From the NCBI RefSeq assembly GCF_000420045.1, contig NZ_ATUE01000005.1, positions 558,001 through 622,000 on the forward strand: a DNA stretch of 64,000 nt, in the 5' to 3' direction. The stretch is from Perlucidibaca piscinae DSM 21586 (lineage in GTDB: Bacteria > Pseudomonadota > Gammaproteobacteria > Pseudomonadales > Moraxellaceae). The notes below the pieces were generated by a model. That model was given only the letters and a program-made list of their open reading frames with translations, ran no database searches and was not told where the DNA came from. Made by a program: the position numbers and the translations under genes. Positions 52,736-61,581 of this stretch are shown piece after piece (the stretch's first letter is position 1; every line of letters starts with the position of its first letter).

Positions 52736-54835
52736 ATGTCGATGTCCCACGCCACACGTTCCCTGCCGGCACGCCGTCCGCTGGCACTTGCTGTTTCCCT
52801 GGCTGTTCTCGCGTCGCCGGCGCTGGCTGCCGACAAGGTGCTCGACGAGGTCCAGGTGACCGCAGCCGGCGAGGCGCCCGCCACCGAGGGCTACCAGGCC
52901 TTCAGCAGCCGCTCCTCGACCAAGACCGACACCCTGCTGCGTGATACGCCGCAGTCGGTCAGCGTGGTGACGTCGCAGCAGATCAAGGACCAGGCCGTGC
53001 AGAGCATGGCCGAAGCCGTGCGTTACACCCCGGGCGTGACGTTCGCGCAGGGTGAGGGCAACCGCGATGCCGCCGTGATTCGTGGCAGCATCAGTACCGG
53101 TGACTTCTATCTGGACGGCGTGCGGGACGACGTGCAGTACTACCGTGACGTCTACAACATCGATCGCATCGAAGTGCTCAAGGGCGCCAACGGCCTGGCC
53201 TTTGGCCGTGGCGGTTCGGGTGGCGTGATCAATCGTGTCAGCAAGGAAGCCAACTGGTCTCCGATACGCCAGATCAGCGCTTCGGTGGGCTCTTTCCATC
53301 ACAAGCGTCTGGCTGCCGATGTCGGCGGAGCTCTGAATGAGACGGTGGCTGGACGAATCAATCTGGTGACCGAGGATTCGGAAAGCTTCCGTGATGGCGT
53401 CTCGCTGCGGCGAAACGGCATCAGCCCGACGCTCACGATCAAGCCATCTGACAAAACGAAGATCGTGCTGTCGGCCGAGCATTTCAACGATCTGCGCGTT
53501 ACCGATCGTGGCGTGCCTTCGCGCAACGGCAAGCCGTTCAAGTCCGACGAGACTCGTTTCTACGGCAACGCCGAGCAAAGTCCGACCGAAACCACGGTGC
53601 AAGCCTTGGGAGCGACGATCGAGCATCGCTTCGACAATGGCCTGAAGCTGACCAACAAGACGCGTTTTGCAGATTACGACAAGTATTACCAGAACGTGTA
53701 TGCCAACGGCCCTGTGACGAATGCCGGCACAGTGGCGCTGGCGGGCTATCTCGATGATACCCAGCGTCAGAACCTCTTCAACCAGACGGACTTGCTGGTG
53801 CCGTTCAAGACCGGACGCGTCAGCCATGAGCTGGTGTTGGGCACGGAGTTCGGTCGTCAGCAGTCGGAAAACTTCCGGATCAATGCCTCCGGCCTGGCAG
53901 CACAGCCGGTCAAGAAGCCATTCGACATTGCCACCTTCGGCACGACGAAGAGCCGCAACTCGGAAACGACCGTCGATGTCAGCGCCGTGTATCTGCAGAA
54001 CCAGATCACGTTCACACCGAACTGGCAGGCCGTGATCGGTGTGCGCGAGGATCGTTTCAAGACGGACTTCACGGACAAGCTCAATGCAGCCAACTCCGGG
54101 AAAGTGGTGGATGCAAAGCTGTCACCACGTGCAGCGCTCATCTACAAGCCGGTCAAGGATGTGTCCATCTACGCCAGCTACAGTCAGACCTTCGTTCCGC
54201 GCGCCGGAGACCAGCTGAGCTCGTTGAGCGCAGCCAATCAGGGCTTCGATCCCGAGGAGTTCATCAACAAGGAAGTGGGCGTGAAGTGGGATGCAAGACC
54301 AGACCTCAGCCTCAGTGCCGCGCTTTACCGACTGGATCGCAACAACGTCCTGGTCACGGATCCGCTGGTGGTGACACAGGCAACCTTGGTGGATGGCCAG
54401 GAAGTGAAGGGTGCGGAATTCGAAGTCAGCGGCAAGCTGACTGATCGGTGGTCCGTGCTTGGGGGCTACGCGTTTGCCGATAGCGAAATCACGCGCTCGC
54501 AAACCACAGCCATCCGGGCTGGCAACGAAACTGCTCAGACGCCTCGTCACACGTTCTCGCTGTGGAACCGTTATGATCTGAACGATCGTTTCGGTCTGGG
54601 CCTGGGTGTGATCAGTCGCAGCGAGATGTACGCGCTTGACAGCAATGTGGTCACGCTGCCTGGCTATGCTCGCGTGGATGCGGCTGCCTACTACAAGGCC
54701 AGCAAGAGTCTCGATCTGCAGCTCAATATCGAGAATCTGACGGATCGCGATTATTTCGTGAACGCCCACAACGACAATAACATCACCCCTGGTTCGCCCA
54801 TCGCGGCACGCCTGTCGGCCACCTACACGTTCTGA
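52736..54835 (+). CDS. TonB-dependent siderophore receptor (Fiu-like)
   Basis: A 699-residue outer membrane receptor: signal peptide (LAVSLAVLASPALA), TonB box region (VLDEVQVTA), plug domain (DTPQSVSVVTSQQIKDQ ... GRGGSGGVINRVSK) and a 22-strand barrel that ends with a terminal Phe (SATYTF). The plug sequence resembles catecholate siderophore receptors such as Fiu. It imports ferric siderophores with TonB-ExbBD. A Fur-box-like element upstream fits iron control. No siderophore synthesis genes are nearby. Confidence 0.9.
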   Translation: MSMSHATRSLPARRPLALAVSLAVLASPALAADKVLDEVQVTAAGEAPATEGYQAFSSRSSTKTDTLLRDTPQSVSVVTSQQIKDQAVQSMAEAVRYTPGVTFAQGEGNRDAAVIRGSISTGDFYLDGVRDDVQYYRDVYNIDRIEVLKGANGLAFGRGGSGGVINRVSKEANWSPIRQISASVGSFHHKRLAADVGGALNETVAGRINLVTEDSESFRDGVSLRRNGISPTLTIKPSDKTKIVLSAEHFNDLRVTDRGVPSRNGKPFKSDETRFYGNAEQSPTETTVQALGATIEHRFDNGLKLTNKTRFADYDKYYQNVYANGPVTNAGTVALAGYLDDTQRQNLFNQTDLLVPFKTGRVSHELVLGTEFGRQQSENFRINASGLAAQPVKKPFDIATFGTTKSRNSETTVDVSAVYLQNQITFTPNWQAVIGVREDRFKTDFTDKLNAANSGKVVDAKLSPRAALIYKPVKDVSIYASYSQTFVPRAGDQLSSLSAANQGFDPEEFINKEVGVKWDARPDLSLSAALYRLDRNNVLVTDPLVVTQATLVDGQEVKGAEFEVSGKLTDRWSVLGGYAFADSEITRSQTTAIRAGNETAQTPRHTFSLWNRYDLNDRFGLGLGVISRSEMYALDSNVVTLPGYARVDAAAYYKASKSLDLQLNIENLTDRDYFVNAHNDNNITPGSPIAARLSATYTF

Positions 54836-54853
54836 GCTGAGCCTGTAGCCATC

Positions 54854-54880
54854 AAAAGCCCCGCCAGAAGCGGGGCTTTT
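54854..54880 (+). terminator. Bidirectional rho-independent terminator
   Basis: AAAAGCCCCG and CGGGGCTTTT form a perfect 10-bp stem with a 7-base loop. It ends the receptor gene and, read the other way, the convergent radC gene. Confidence 0.85.
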
Positions 54881-54895
54881 GCGTTTCCGGTCCCG

Positions 54896-55570
54896 CTACA
54901 GCCATCCCCGCTCCGCAAACGACACCGGATGCTCGTCGCCGATCACCAGATGGTCCAGCGTTCTCACGTCCACCAGTGCCAGCGCTTCCTTGAGGCGGCG
55001 CGTGATCTGGCGGTCCGCCGGAGACGGCTCTGCCACGCCGGACGGATGGTTGTGCGCGAAGATGACGGCGCCGGCGCGGTGGTGCAGGGCGCGCTTGACC
55101 ACTTCGCGCGGGTGCACCGAGCAGCTGTCGACGGTGCCCCGGAACAGTTCCTCGAAGTGGATGACGCGGTGCTGGTTGTCCAGGAACAGCACGGCAAACA
55201 CCTCATGGTCGTAATGACGCAGGCAGGCGCGCAGGAAGGCACGGGTGTCTTCCGGACCGCTGAGCTTGGCTTGTCGCGCCAGCGGTTCCTCGAGCTGGCG
55301 ACGACCGAGCTCGACGGCGGCGAGCAGGCGCGCGGTGCGTGCCGGCCCCCAGCCGGGCAGGGCGGCGAGGTCGTTGACCGGGGCGTCGAGCAGGCCGCGC
55401 AGGCTGCCGAAATGCGTCAGCGCATCACGTCCGAGATCGACGGCCGTTCGGCCTTGCTGGCCATGCCCGATGCACAGCGCCAGCAGCTCGGCCGTGCTGA
55501 GCTGGCGGGCGCCGTGGGTCAGCAGTTTCTCGCGTGGCCGCTCGGCGGCAGGCCAGTCCCGGATGCGCAT
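54896..55570 (-). CDS. radC: RadC-family JAMM-domain protein
   Basis: A 224-residue protein with a helix-hairpin-helix segment (LLDAPVNDLAALPGWGPART) and a C-terminal JAMM domain whose motif HNHPSGVAEPSPAD supplies metal ligands. The family was named for DNA repair, but its in vivo role is unclear. The ATG at MRIRDWP has GGAG well spaced. It is divergent from coaBC, a common arrangement in gammaproteobacteria. Confidence 0.93.
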   Translation of the reverse strand: MRIRDWPAAERPREKLLTHGARQLSTAELLALCIGHGQQGRTAVDLGRDALTHFGSLRGLLDAPVNDLAALPGWGPARTARLLAAVELGRRQLEEPLARQAKLSGPEDTRAFLRACLRHYDHEVFAVLFLDNQHRVIHFEELFRGTVDSCSVHPREVVKRALHHRAGAVIFAHNHPSGVAEPSPADRQITRRLKEALALVDVRTLDHLVIGDEHPVSFAERGWL

Positions 55571-55680
55571 GGTCGACTCCACAATTTGTCTGGGCTGGCT
55601 GCGGCTGACAGCTCCCCGGACAGGCCGGCGTGGTATCTTTCGCAGCTATTCAAGGTATAGACCCGATCCGGAGTCTTCGC

Positions 55681-57000
55681 ATGCTGGCACGGCTCACCCA
55701 CAAGCACATTCTGCTCGGTGTCACCGGAGGCATTGCGGCCTACAAGAGTGCCGAGCTGATCCGTCGCCTGCGCGACGCCGGTGCCGAGGTGCAGGTCGTC
55801 ATGACCGAGGCTGCGCAGTCCTTCATCACGCCGCTGACCCTGCAGGCTCTGTCCGGCAATCCGGTGCACGTCGATCTGCTTGATCCGACGGCAGAGGCCG
55901 CGATGGGGCATATCGAGCTGGCACGCTGGGCGGACCTGTTCCTGGTCGCACCGGCGTCTGCCGATGCCATCGCGCGTCTGGCCCAAGGCATTGCCAATGA
56001 CCTGCTCACCACCTGCTGGCTGGCTGCCGCCGGCAAGAAGGCCGTGGCACCGGCGATGAACCAGCAGATGTGGGCCGATCCGGCCACGCAGGCCAATCTC
56101 GACACCTTGCGCCAGCGTGGCGTGGCGGTGTTCGGTCCCGGTGCGGGCGTGCAGGCCTGTGGCGATGTCGGGGCAGGGCGCCTGCTCGAGGCGGTCGAGC
56201 TGGCGGGGCTGTGCGCCGACCAGTTCCAGTCCGGGCAGCTCACCGGCGTCGAGGTCGTGCTGACCGCCGGCCCCACCCGCGAGGCGCTGGATCCGGTGCG
56301 TTATCTGAGCAATCACAGCTCCGGCAAGATGGGCTTCGCCCTTGCCGAGGCCTGCCGCGAAGCCGGCGCCCGAGTCACCCTGATCGCCGGCCCGGTGCAT
56401 CTGCCGACGCCGGAGCGGGTGCAGCGTGTTGACATCACCAGTGCCTGCGACCTGCTCGCCGCCAGCGAAACGGCGGTCACGCAGGCGGTGGCCCGTGTCG
56501 GCAGCGCCCGTACCGTGTTCATCGCCACGGCGGCAGTGGCCGACTACCGTCCGGCCCGGGTCGCCGGACAGAAGATCAAGAAAGGTGACAAGGACGATAC
56601 CCTGGAGCTGACGCTGATCCGCAATCCCGACATCGTCGCCAGCATCGCCGCGCGCGCCGATCGTCCGCTGGTCATGGGTTTCGCGGCCGAGACCCATGCC
56701 GTCGAGGACTATGCCCGCGACAAGCTGGCGCGCAAGCGCCTGGACCTGATCGCCTGCAATGACGTGTCCCGCAGCGACATCGGCTTCCAGAGCGACGACA
56801 ATGCCATGGTGGTGTTCTGGCCGGATGCCGCACTGCCCGCCGGTGTCGGTCGTGCCGAGCTGGCCAAGGCCTCGAAGACGCAGATCGCGCGCCAGCTGGT
56901 GAGCCTGCTGGCAGCACGGCTGCCGGCCTCCGAGAGTGCCGGTCATGCCCCGGCACCGGGTGATCCCAGCCAGACCCGTCACGCCGACGAACAACTCTGA
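55681..57000 (+). CDS. coaBC: Bifunctional phosphopantothenoylcysteine synthetase/decarboxylase
   Basis: The 439-residue enzyme makes 4'-phosphopantetheine from phosphopantothenate and cysteine in CoA synthesis. The N-terminal CoaC flavoprotein half has LLGVTGGIAAYKSAE, PAMNQQMW and the ACGDVGAGRL cysteine. The CoaB half begins near VEVVLTAGPTRE with NHSSGKMGFALAEA. The ATG at MLARLTHK was chosen; the longer frame has no family match. It leads a run of core metabolic genes. Confidence 0.95.
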   Translation: MLARLTHKHILLGVTGGIAAYKSAELIRRLRDAGAEVQVVMTEAAQSFITPLTLQALSGNPVHVDLLDPTAEAAMGHIELARWADLFLVAPASADAIARLAQGIANDLLTTCWLAAAGKKAVAPAMNQQMWADPATQANLDTLRQRGVAVFGPGAGVQACGDVGAGRLLEAVELAGLCADQFQSGQLTGVEVVLTAGPTREALDPVRYLSNHSSGKMGFALAEACREAGARVTLIAGPVHLPTPERVQRVDITSACDLLAASETAVTQAVARVGSARTVFIATAAVADYRPARVAGQKIKKGDKDDTLELTLIRNPDIVASIAARADRPLVMGFAAETHAVEDYARDKLARKRLDLIACNDVSRSDIGFQSDDNAMVVFWPDAALPAGVGRAELAKASKTQIARQLVSLLAARLPASESAGHAPAPGDPSQTRHADEQL

Positions 57001-57024
57001 TTCCTGCCAGGCCATTCCCTGATC

Positions 57025-57483
57025 ATGAAGAAATCCCTGCAAGTGAAAATCCTCGATGACCGCCTGGGTCGCGAGTTCCCGCTGCCCAGCTATGCCACCG
57101 ACGGTTCCGCCGGCCTGGATCTGCGTGCGCTGCTGGATGCACCGCTGACGCTGAACCCCGGTGACACCGTGCTGATCCGCACCGGCCTGGCGATCTGCAT
57201 TGCCGACCCGAACTACGCCGGTCTCATCCTTCCGCGCTCGGGTCTCGGTCACAAGCACGGCATCGTGCTCGGCAACCTGGTCGGCCTCATCGATTCCGAC
57301 TACCAGGGCGAGCTCATGGTGTCGTGCTGGAATCGCGGCAGCCAGGCCTTCGTCATGCAGCCCGGCGAGCGGCTGGCGCAGTACGTGCTGGTCCCGGTGG
57401 TGCAGGCCGAGTTCGAGATCGTCGACGAGTTCCATGCCTCGGAGCGGGGAGCCGGCGGCTTCGGCAGCTCCGGCCGCCACTAA
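57025..57483 (+). CDS. dut: dUTP diphosphatase
   Basis: A 152-residue trimeric dUTPase with all five motifs in order: YATDGSAGLDLRA, PRSGLGHKHG, GLIDSDYQGEL, PGERLAQYVL and the C-terminal RGAGGFGSSGRH. It removes dUTP and supplies dUMP for dTMP. It follows coaBC by 24 bases, the standard dfp-dut pairing. Confidence 0.96.
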   Translation: MKKSLQVKILDDRLGREFPLPSYATDGSAGLDLRALLDAPLTLNPGDTVLIRTGLAICIADPNYAGLILPRSGLGHKHGIVLGNLVGLIDSDYQGELMVSCWNRGSQAFVMQPGERLAQYVLVPVVQAEFEIVDEFHASERGAGGFGSSGRH

Positions 57484-57513
57484 CCCTTTCCATTTTCAAA
57501 CGCGAGACCCGTC

Positions 57514-58422
57514 ATGGCCCTGACCCACGATGCCGCCCTCAATATCGCCAAGGTGCTGACCGAGGCGCTGCCCTACATCCAGCGTTTCGCCGGTGCCACC
57601 GTGGTGGTCAAGTACGGCGGCAACGCCATGACCGAGCCGGAGCTGGAACACTCCTTCGCGCGTGACATCGTGCTGATGAAGACCGTGGGCCTGAATCCCA
57701 TCGTCGTGCATGGTGGCGGCCCGCAGATCGGCGATCTGCTCAAGCGCATCGGCAAGGAGTCGCAGTTCATCGACGGCATGCGCGTTACCGATGCCGAGAC
57801 CATGGACGTGGTCGAGATGGTGCTCGGCGGCTCGGTCAACAAGTCCATCGTCAATCTGATCAACCTCAATGGCGGCCGCGCCATCGGCCTCACCGGCAAG
57901 GACGCCAACCTGATCCGTGCCCGTCGCATGCTGCTGGATCGCAAGAACGAGCAGGGCGTGATGGAGCAGGTCGACATCGGCCAGGTCGGCGAGGTTGCCG
58001 GCATCAAGACCGACGTGCTTGAACTCATGTTCAAGAGCGACTTCATTCCGGTGATCGCGCCGGTCGGCGTGGGTGACGACGGTGCCTCCTACAACATCAA
58101 CGCCGACCTGGTGGCGGGCAAGGTCGCCGAGGCCCTGAAGGCCGAGAAGCTGATTCTGCTCACCAATATCCCGGGCGTGATGGACAAGCAGAAGAACGTG
58201 CTCACCGGTCTCACCACCAAGGACGTCGATGCGCTGATCGAGGATGGCACCATCTACGGCGGCATGCTGCCCAAGATCGCCTGCGCGCTGGACGCGGTGA
58301 AGGGCGGCGTGCAGTCGGCGCACATCATCGACGGCCGCGTGCCGCACGCCTGCCTGCTCGAAGTCTTCACCGACGAGGGCATGGGCACGCTGATCAGCAA
58401 CCGCGCGCGCAAGAAGGCCTGA
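57514..58422 (+). CDS. argB: Acetylglutamate kinase
   Basis: A 302-residue amino acid kinase. VVKYGGNAM and VHGGGPQIGDLLKR bind ATP and acetylglutamate, and KSDFIPVIAPVGVG and the N-terminal helix fit the hexameric, arginine-sensitive type found in pseudomonads. It catalyses the second step of arginine synthesis. It follows dut by 30 bases and is probably in the same operon. Confidence 0.96.
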   Translation: MALTHDAALNIAKVLTEALPYIQRFAGATVVVKYGGNAMTEPELEHSFARDIVLMKTVGLNPIVVHGGGPQIGDLLKRIGKESQFIDGMRVTDAETMDVVEMVLGGSVNKSIVNLINLNGGRAIGLTGKDANLIRARRMLLDRKNEQGVMEQVDIGQVGEVAGIKTDVLELMFKSDFIPVIAPVGVGDDGASYNINADLVAGKVAEALKAEKLILLTNIPGVMDKQKNVLTGLTTKDVDALIEDGTIYGGMLPKIACALDAVKGGVQSAHIIDGRVPHACLLEVFTDEGMGTLISNRARKKA

Positions 58423-58458
58423 CATGCGATCAGCCCGGCGCCAGGGCAGGACGTCGCG

Positions 58459-59247
58459 ATGACCGGCTGGAGCGAGCAGGGCCTGCTGTTTCTGCTCTCG
58501 CTGGTTGCCAACACCCTGTCGTCGCTGGCCGGCGGCGGTGCCGGACTGCTGCAGCTGCCGGTGCTTCTGTTCCTCGGTCTGGCCTTCCCGGTGGCGCTGG
58601 CCACCCACAAGATCGCGAGTGTCGCGCTGGGCGTCGGTGCCACCCTGCGGCACCTGCGTGCCGAACCCATCCAGTGGCGCTTCGCTGCCTTCATCCTGGC
58701 CGCCGGCCTGCCTGGCGTCTGGCTCGGTACCCAGCTCATCCTGCTGGTACCGGATGCCTGGGCGCGGCTGGCGCTGGGGCTGCTGACCCTGAGTCTGGGT
58801 GCCTACTCGTGGCGTCGTCCGCAGCTTGGTCGCGAGCGCGACATCCGCCATACCGACCGGCTCGGCCTGCTGATCGGCGGCGTCGTGCTGTTCGTCATCG
58901 GCGTGCTCAACGGCTCGCTGACGTCCGGCACCGGCCTGTTCGTGACCCTCTGGCTGGTGCGCTGGTTCGGCCTCGACTACACCCGGGCGGTCACCTACAC
59001 GCTGATTCTCGTCGGCATGTTCTGGAACGGCACCGGCGCCTGGTTTCTGGCGCTGCAGGCGCCGGTGCGCTGGGACTGGCTGCCGGCGTTGCTGCTGGGC
59101 TCCTTTCTCGGCGGCTACCTTGGCGCGCATCTGGCGCACCGGCACGGCAGCGGTCTGGTCAAGCGCAGTTTCGAGGTGCTCACCCTGCTGGTCGGCAGCA
59201 AGCTGATCTGGGATGCCTGGCCGCATCTCGGCACAGCCACGCTCTGA
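58459..59247 (+). CDS. TauE/SafE-family membrane permease
   Basis: A 262-residue protein with about eight helices and the two-fold repeated TauE/SafE pattern (NTLSSLAGGGAGLLQLPVLLFLGL; GVLNGSLTSGTGLFVTLWL). Members export sulfite, sulfoacetate or other organic anions. No sulfonate genes adjoin it, although a sulfate-binding protein is 4 kb away. The substrate cannot be told. Confidence 0.87.
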   Translation: MTGWSEQGLLFLLSLVANTLSSLAGGGAGLLQLPVLLFLGLAFPVALATHKIASVALGVGATLRHLRAEPIQWRFAAFILAAGLPGVWLGTQLILLVPDAWARLALGLLTLSLGAYSWRRPQLGRERDIRHTDRLGLLIGGVVLFVIGVLNGSLTSGTGLFVTLWLVRWFGLDYTRAVTYTLILVGMFWNGTGAWFLALQAPVRWDWLPALLLGSFLGGYLGAHLAHRHGSGLVKRSFEVLTLLVGSKLIWDAWPHLGTATL

Positions 59248-59275
59248 CCGGCCACGACAGGCAGCGACGCGGATC

Positions 59276-60061
59276 ATGGACAGCACCCTGCGACTTCTCT
59301 TCCGCCAGCAGACACGCCGGCTGGCGGCACGTATCGAGAGCCTCTGGCCGCGCTGGCTGGCTGGTGATGCGCAGGCGCGTCCACCGCTCAAACTGGCCTT
59401 GCATACGCTCAAGGGCGCTGCGCTGACCCTGCAGGCCGAGGAGCTGGCGCGCACGCTGCATCGCCTTGAGGAGGACGTGCTGCGCGATGACCGTGAGCAC
59501 TCGCTGCAGGACTTCGCTGCCTGGCACGAGACGGTCTCGCCCTGGCTGGCGACCACGCCGGAGCAGCAGCAGCGTCTGGACCAGCTCTCCCTCAATGACC
59601 TGCGTCAGGCCCTGCGCGAGGGTTTCGCAGCGCTGACGCGGGAGTCGGGTCAGGCAGCCAGCCTGAGCCTGCGCATCGAGGCCGGCTGGCTGGTGCATAC
59701 CGACTTTCTCATCGACGTGCTGCCGCATCTGCTCAGCAATGCCCTGGTGCATGGCGGCGAGTTGCCGGCACTGCGGCTGGCTGCCGGCAAGCCCGAGCGC
59801 CTGCAGGTGGTGGTGGATGCCCGCCAGCGTGGTGACGGACTGCAGCTGCGGGTGGCCGATGACGGCCGTGGTCAGCGCCGGCCCGAGCCCCTGGCCGGCA
59901 GCCTGCTCAGCGGCCGTGGCTGGGGCGTGCGAGCGGTCTCCGACGCGGTAGCGCGTCTGCCCGATGGCCGTCTACGTTTCCGCGCGCAGGCTGGGCGTGG
60001 CAGTCTGGTCAGCATCCGCTGTCGTGCTGAGCTGACGGACCAGTTCGCCTTGCCGGAATAG
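59276..60061 (+). CDS. Compact Hpt plus HATPase protein, CheA-like
   Basis: A 261-residue protein with an N-terminal Hpt domain (phospho-acceptor His43 in LHTLKGAALTL) and a C-terminal GHKL ATPase domain: N-box LPHLLSNALVHGG at about 149-161, DDGRG at 195-199 and GRGWGV at 213-218. CheA proteins have the same two parts, but also dimerisation, P2 and CheW-like domains; here only a 35-residue linker separates them. No receiver or chemotaxis gene is near. The 3' end overlaps the convergent amidotransferase gene by 90 bases. A phosphotransfer role is likely; its partner is unknown. Confidence 0.72.
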   Translation: MDSTLRLLFRQQTRRLAARIESLWPRWLAGDAQARPPLKLALHTLKGAALTLQAEELARTLHRLEEDVLRDDREHSLQDFAAWHETVSPWLATTPEQQQRLDQLSLNDLRQALREGFAALTRESGQAASLSLRIEAGWLVHTDFLIDVLPHLLSNALVHGGELPALRLAAGKPERLQVVVDARQRGDGLQLRVADDGRGQRRPEPLAGSLLSGRGWGVRAVSDAVARLPDGRLRFRAQAGRGSLVSIRCRAELTDQFALPE

Positions 60062-60796
60062 CAGCAGCGTGCCTGGCGCCACCGGCGTCCAGGCCTCGTT
60101 GTCGGTCAGGGCCGCGGTCGCGATCACCACCACCCGGTCATCCGTTCCCGTGTGTTCGCGGAAGTCGACGCTGAGGTCGTCGTCGGCCAGGTGCGCGACC
60201 GAGAAGGGCGCACGGCGCTGGATCCAGGTCAGCAGGGTCGAGCAGTGCGCGATCAGCCAGTCGCCGTTCGAGAGCAGAAAGTTGAAGGTGCCGTGCCGGG
60301 CGATGCGTCCGGCTTCGTGTGCCAGCAACCGCATCAGCGTGTCCTCGTCGGGACGCCCGTCCGGACACTCGGCGAGCAGCGCGTTGAGCAGATGGCTGAA
60401 GGCCGCCTCGCTGTCGGTGTCACCGACCGGCGTCACCGGGCCCGGTCGCGGCACGAAGTCGGCAAGATCCCCGTTGTGCGCGAACAGCCAGTAGCGGCCG
60501 CCGATCTCGCGCTGGAACGGGTGGGTGTTCTGCAGGCGCGTGACGCCCCGGGTGGCCTTGCGGATGTGTGCGATGACCTGCGTGGAGCGTATCGGGTAGG
60601 CGCTCACCAGTGCCGCGATCGGCGAGTGGCTGCTGGCTTCGGTGTCGATGAAGAGCCGGCAGCCGGCATCCTCGAAGAAGCCGATGCCCCAGCCATCAGC
60701 GTGGTGGTCGGTGCTGCCGCCACGCTGGCGGAAGCCGGTGAAGGAAAAGCAGATGTCGGTGGGCACATTGGCGCTCATGCCCAGCAGCTGGCACAT
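59972..60796 (-). CDS. Class II glutamine amidotransferase (YafJ-like)
   Basis: A 274-residue protein beginning Met-Cys (MCQLLGMSANVP), so the catalytic Cys becomes N-terminal after Met removal; a longer in-frame start would destroy the enzyme and was rejected. Class II motifs RGGSTDHHADGWG, HIRKATRG and FAHNGDL are clear. It hydrolyses glutamine and passes ammonia to an acceptor, or acts as an EgtC-like hydrolase. The partner is not identified. Confidence 0.88.
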   Translation of the reverse strand: MCQLLGMSANVPTDICFSFTGFRQRGGSTDHHADGWGIGFFEDAGCRLFIDTEASSHSPIAALVSAYPIRSTQVIAHIRKATRGVTRLQNTHPFQREIGGRYWLFAHNGDLADFVPRPGPVTPVGDTDSEAAFSHLLNALLAECPDGRPDEDTLMRLLAHEAGRIARHGTFNFLLSNGDWLIAHCSTLLTWIQRRAPFSVAHLADDDLSVDFREHTGTDDRVVVIATAALTDNEAWTPVAPGTLLLFRQGELVRQLSTTADADQTATPSLRAET

Positions 60797-60873
60797 GGAA
60801 AGTCTCGTCGCGGCGTCAGGGTCGGGGATGGCCATGATCATGCCTCAACCCCGCGTCGCGGTCATGCGTCGCG

Positions 60874-61521
60874 TCATGCCGGTTGCAGGCGCTGGCGCCA
60901 GACCAGGTCGTGCAGCAGCAGCTGGCCCAGTGGCCAGTCATCAAGCCGGCTGGCCGCGTTCAGGTGACCGCCCTGCGGGATCACCACCAGATCGCTGCCC
61001 CAGCGTGCGGCAAATTCGGTGGCGCGGGACACGCTGCAGCAGGGGTCATCGTCTGATGCCACCACCCGGCTCGCGAACGGCAGGTAGTCCAGCGGCACCG
61101 GCGCGAACCCTAGCAGCGCCGGGTTGCCCCCCGGTCGCGAGACATCGGCCGGTGCCACCAGCAGTGCCGCCGCAACGCCACGGCCGCCGGTCTCCCGCAC
61201 CCAGTGCGCAAGCGCGATGCAGCCCAGGCTGTGCGCGATCACCACCACCGGCTGGGGTGACGCCGAGATGGCAGCGTCCAGATTGGCGATCCAGCTGCCG
61301 GGGTCCGGACGCACCCAGTCCTCCTGCTCCACGCGAACCAGATCGGGCGCCAGGTCCTGCCAGCGGCTCTGCCAGTGCGTGGGCCCGGAATTGTTCCAGC
61401 CCGGCACCACCAGGCGCCGGAAGCGGCACCAGCGCGGATCACGCAAATGATCACTGCTGCGCGGCGCCGATGTGCGTTGCGGAGGCAGCGGGTGGCTGTC
61501 GTAGTCGATTGCGGCAGACAT
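60874..61521 (-). CDS. RBBP9/YdeN-family serine hydrolase
   Basis: A 215-residue alpha/beta hydrolase of the RBBP9 group, with VVPGWNNSGPTHWQSRW near the N-terminus, nucleophile motif AHSLGC and late PQGGHLNAASRL carrying the catalytic His. The first 30 residues are a polar extension. It has no signal peptide. It is probably co-transcribed with the amidotransferase gene 77 bases downstream. The substrate is unknown. Confidence 0.85.
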   Translation of the reverse strand: MSAAIDYDSHPLPPQRTSAPRSSDHLRDPRWCRFRRLVVPGWNNSGPTHWQSRWQDLAPDLVRVEQEDWVRPDPGSWIANLDAAISASPQPVVVIAHSLGCIALAHWVRETGGRGVAAALLVAPADVSRPGGNPALLGFAPVPLDYLPFASRVVASDDDPCCSVSRATEFAARWGSDLVVIPQGGHLNAASRLDDWPLGQLLLHDLVWRQRLQPA

Positions 61522-61532
61522 CGGTGTTCTCG

Positions 61533-61561
61533 CAAAAAAAGGCCGCCTGTCGGGCGGCCTG
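61533..61561 (-). terminator. Rho-independent terminator of the porin gene
   Basis: On the minus strand AGGCCGCCC-GACA-GGCGGCCT is followed by TTTTTTTG. It lies 20 bases after the porin stop and separates it from the hydrolase operon. Confidence 0.85.
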
Positions 61562-61581
61562 GTAACGAACCGGTGAACGGA

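Noticed and set aside
55519..59595. Two very long minus-strand frames opposite coaBC-dut-argB-tauE
   Set aside because: They span several well-supported plus-strand genes and have shadow composition.
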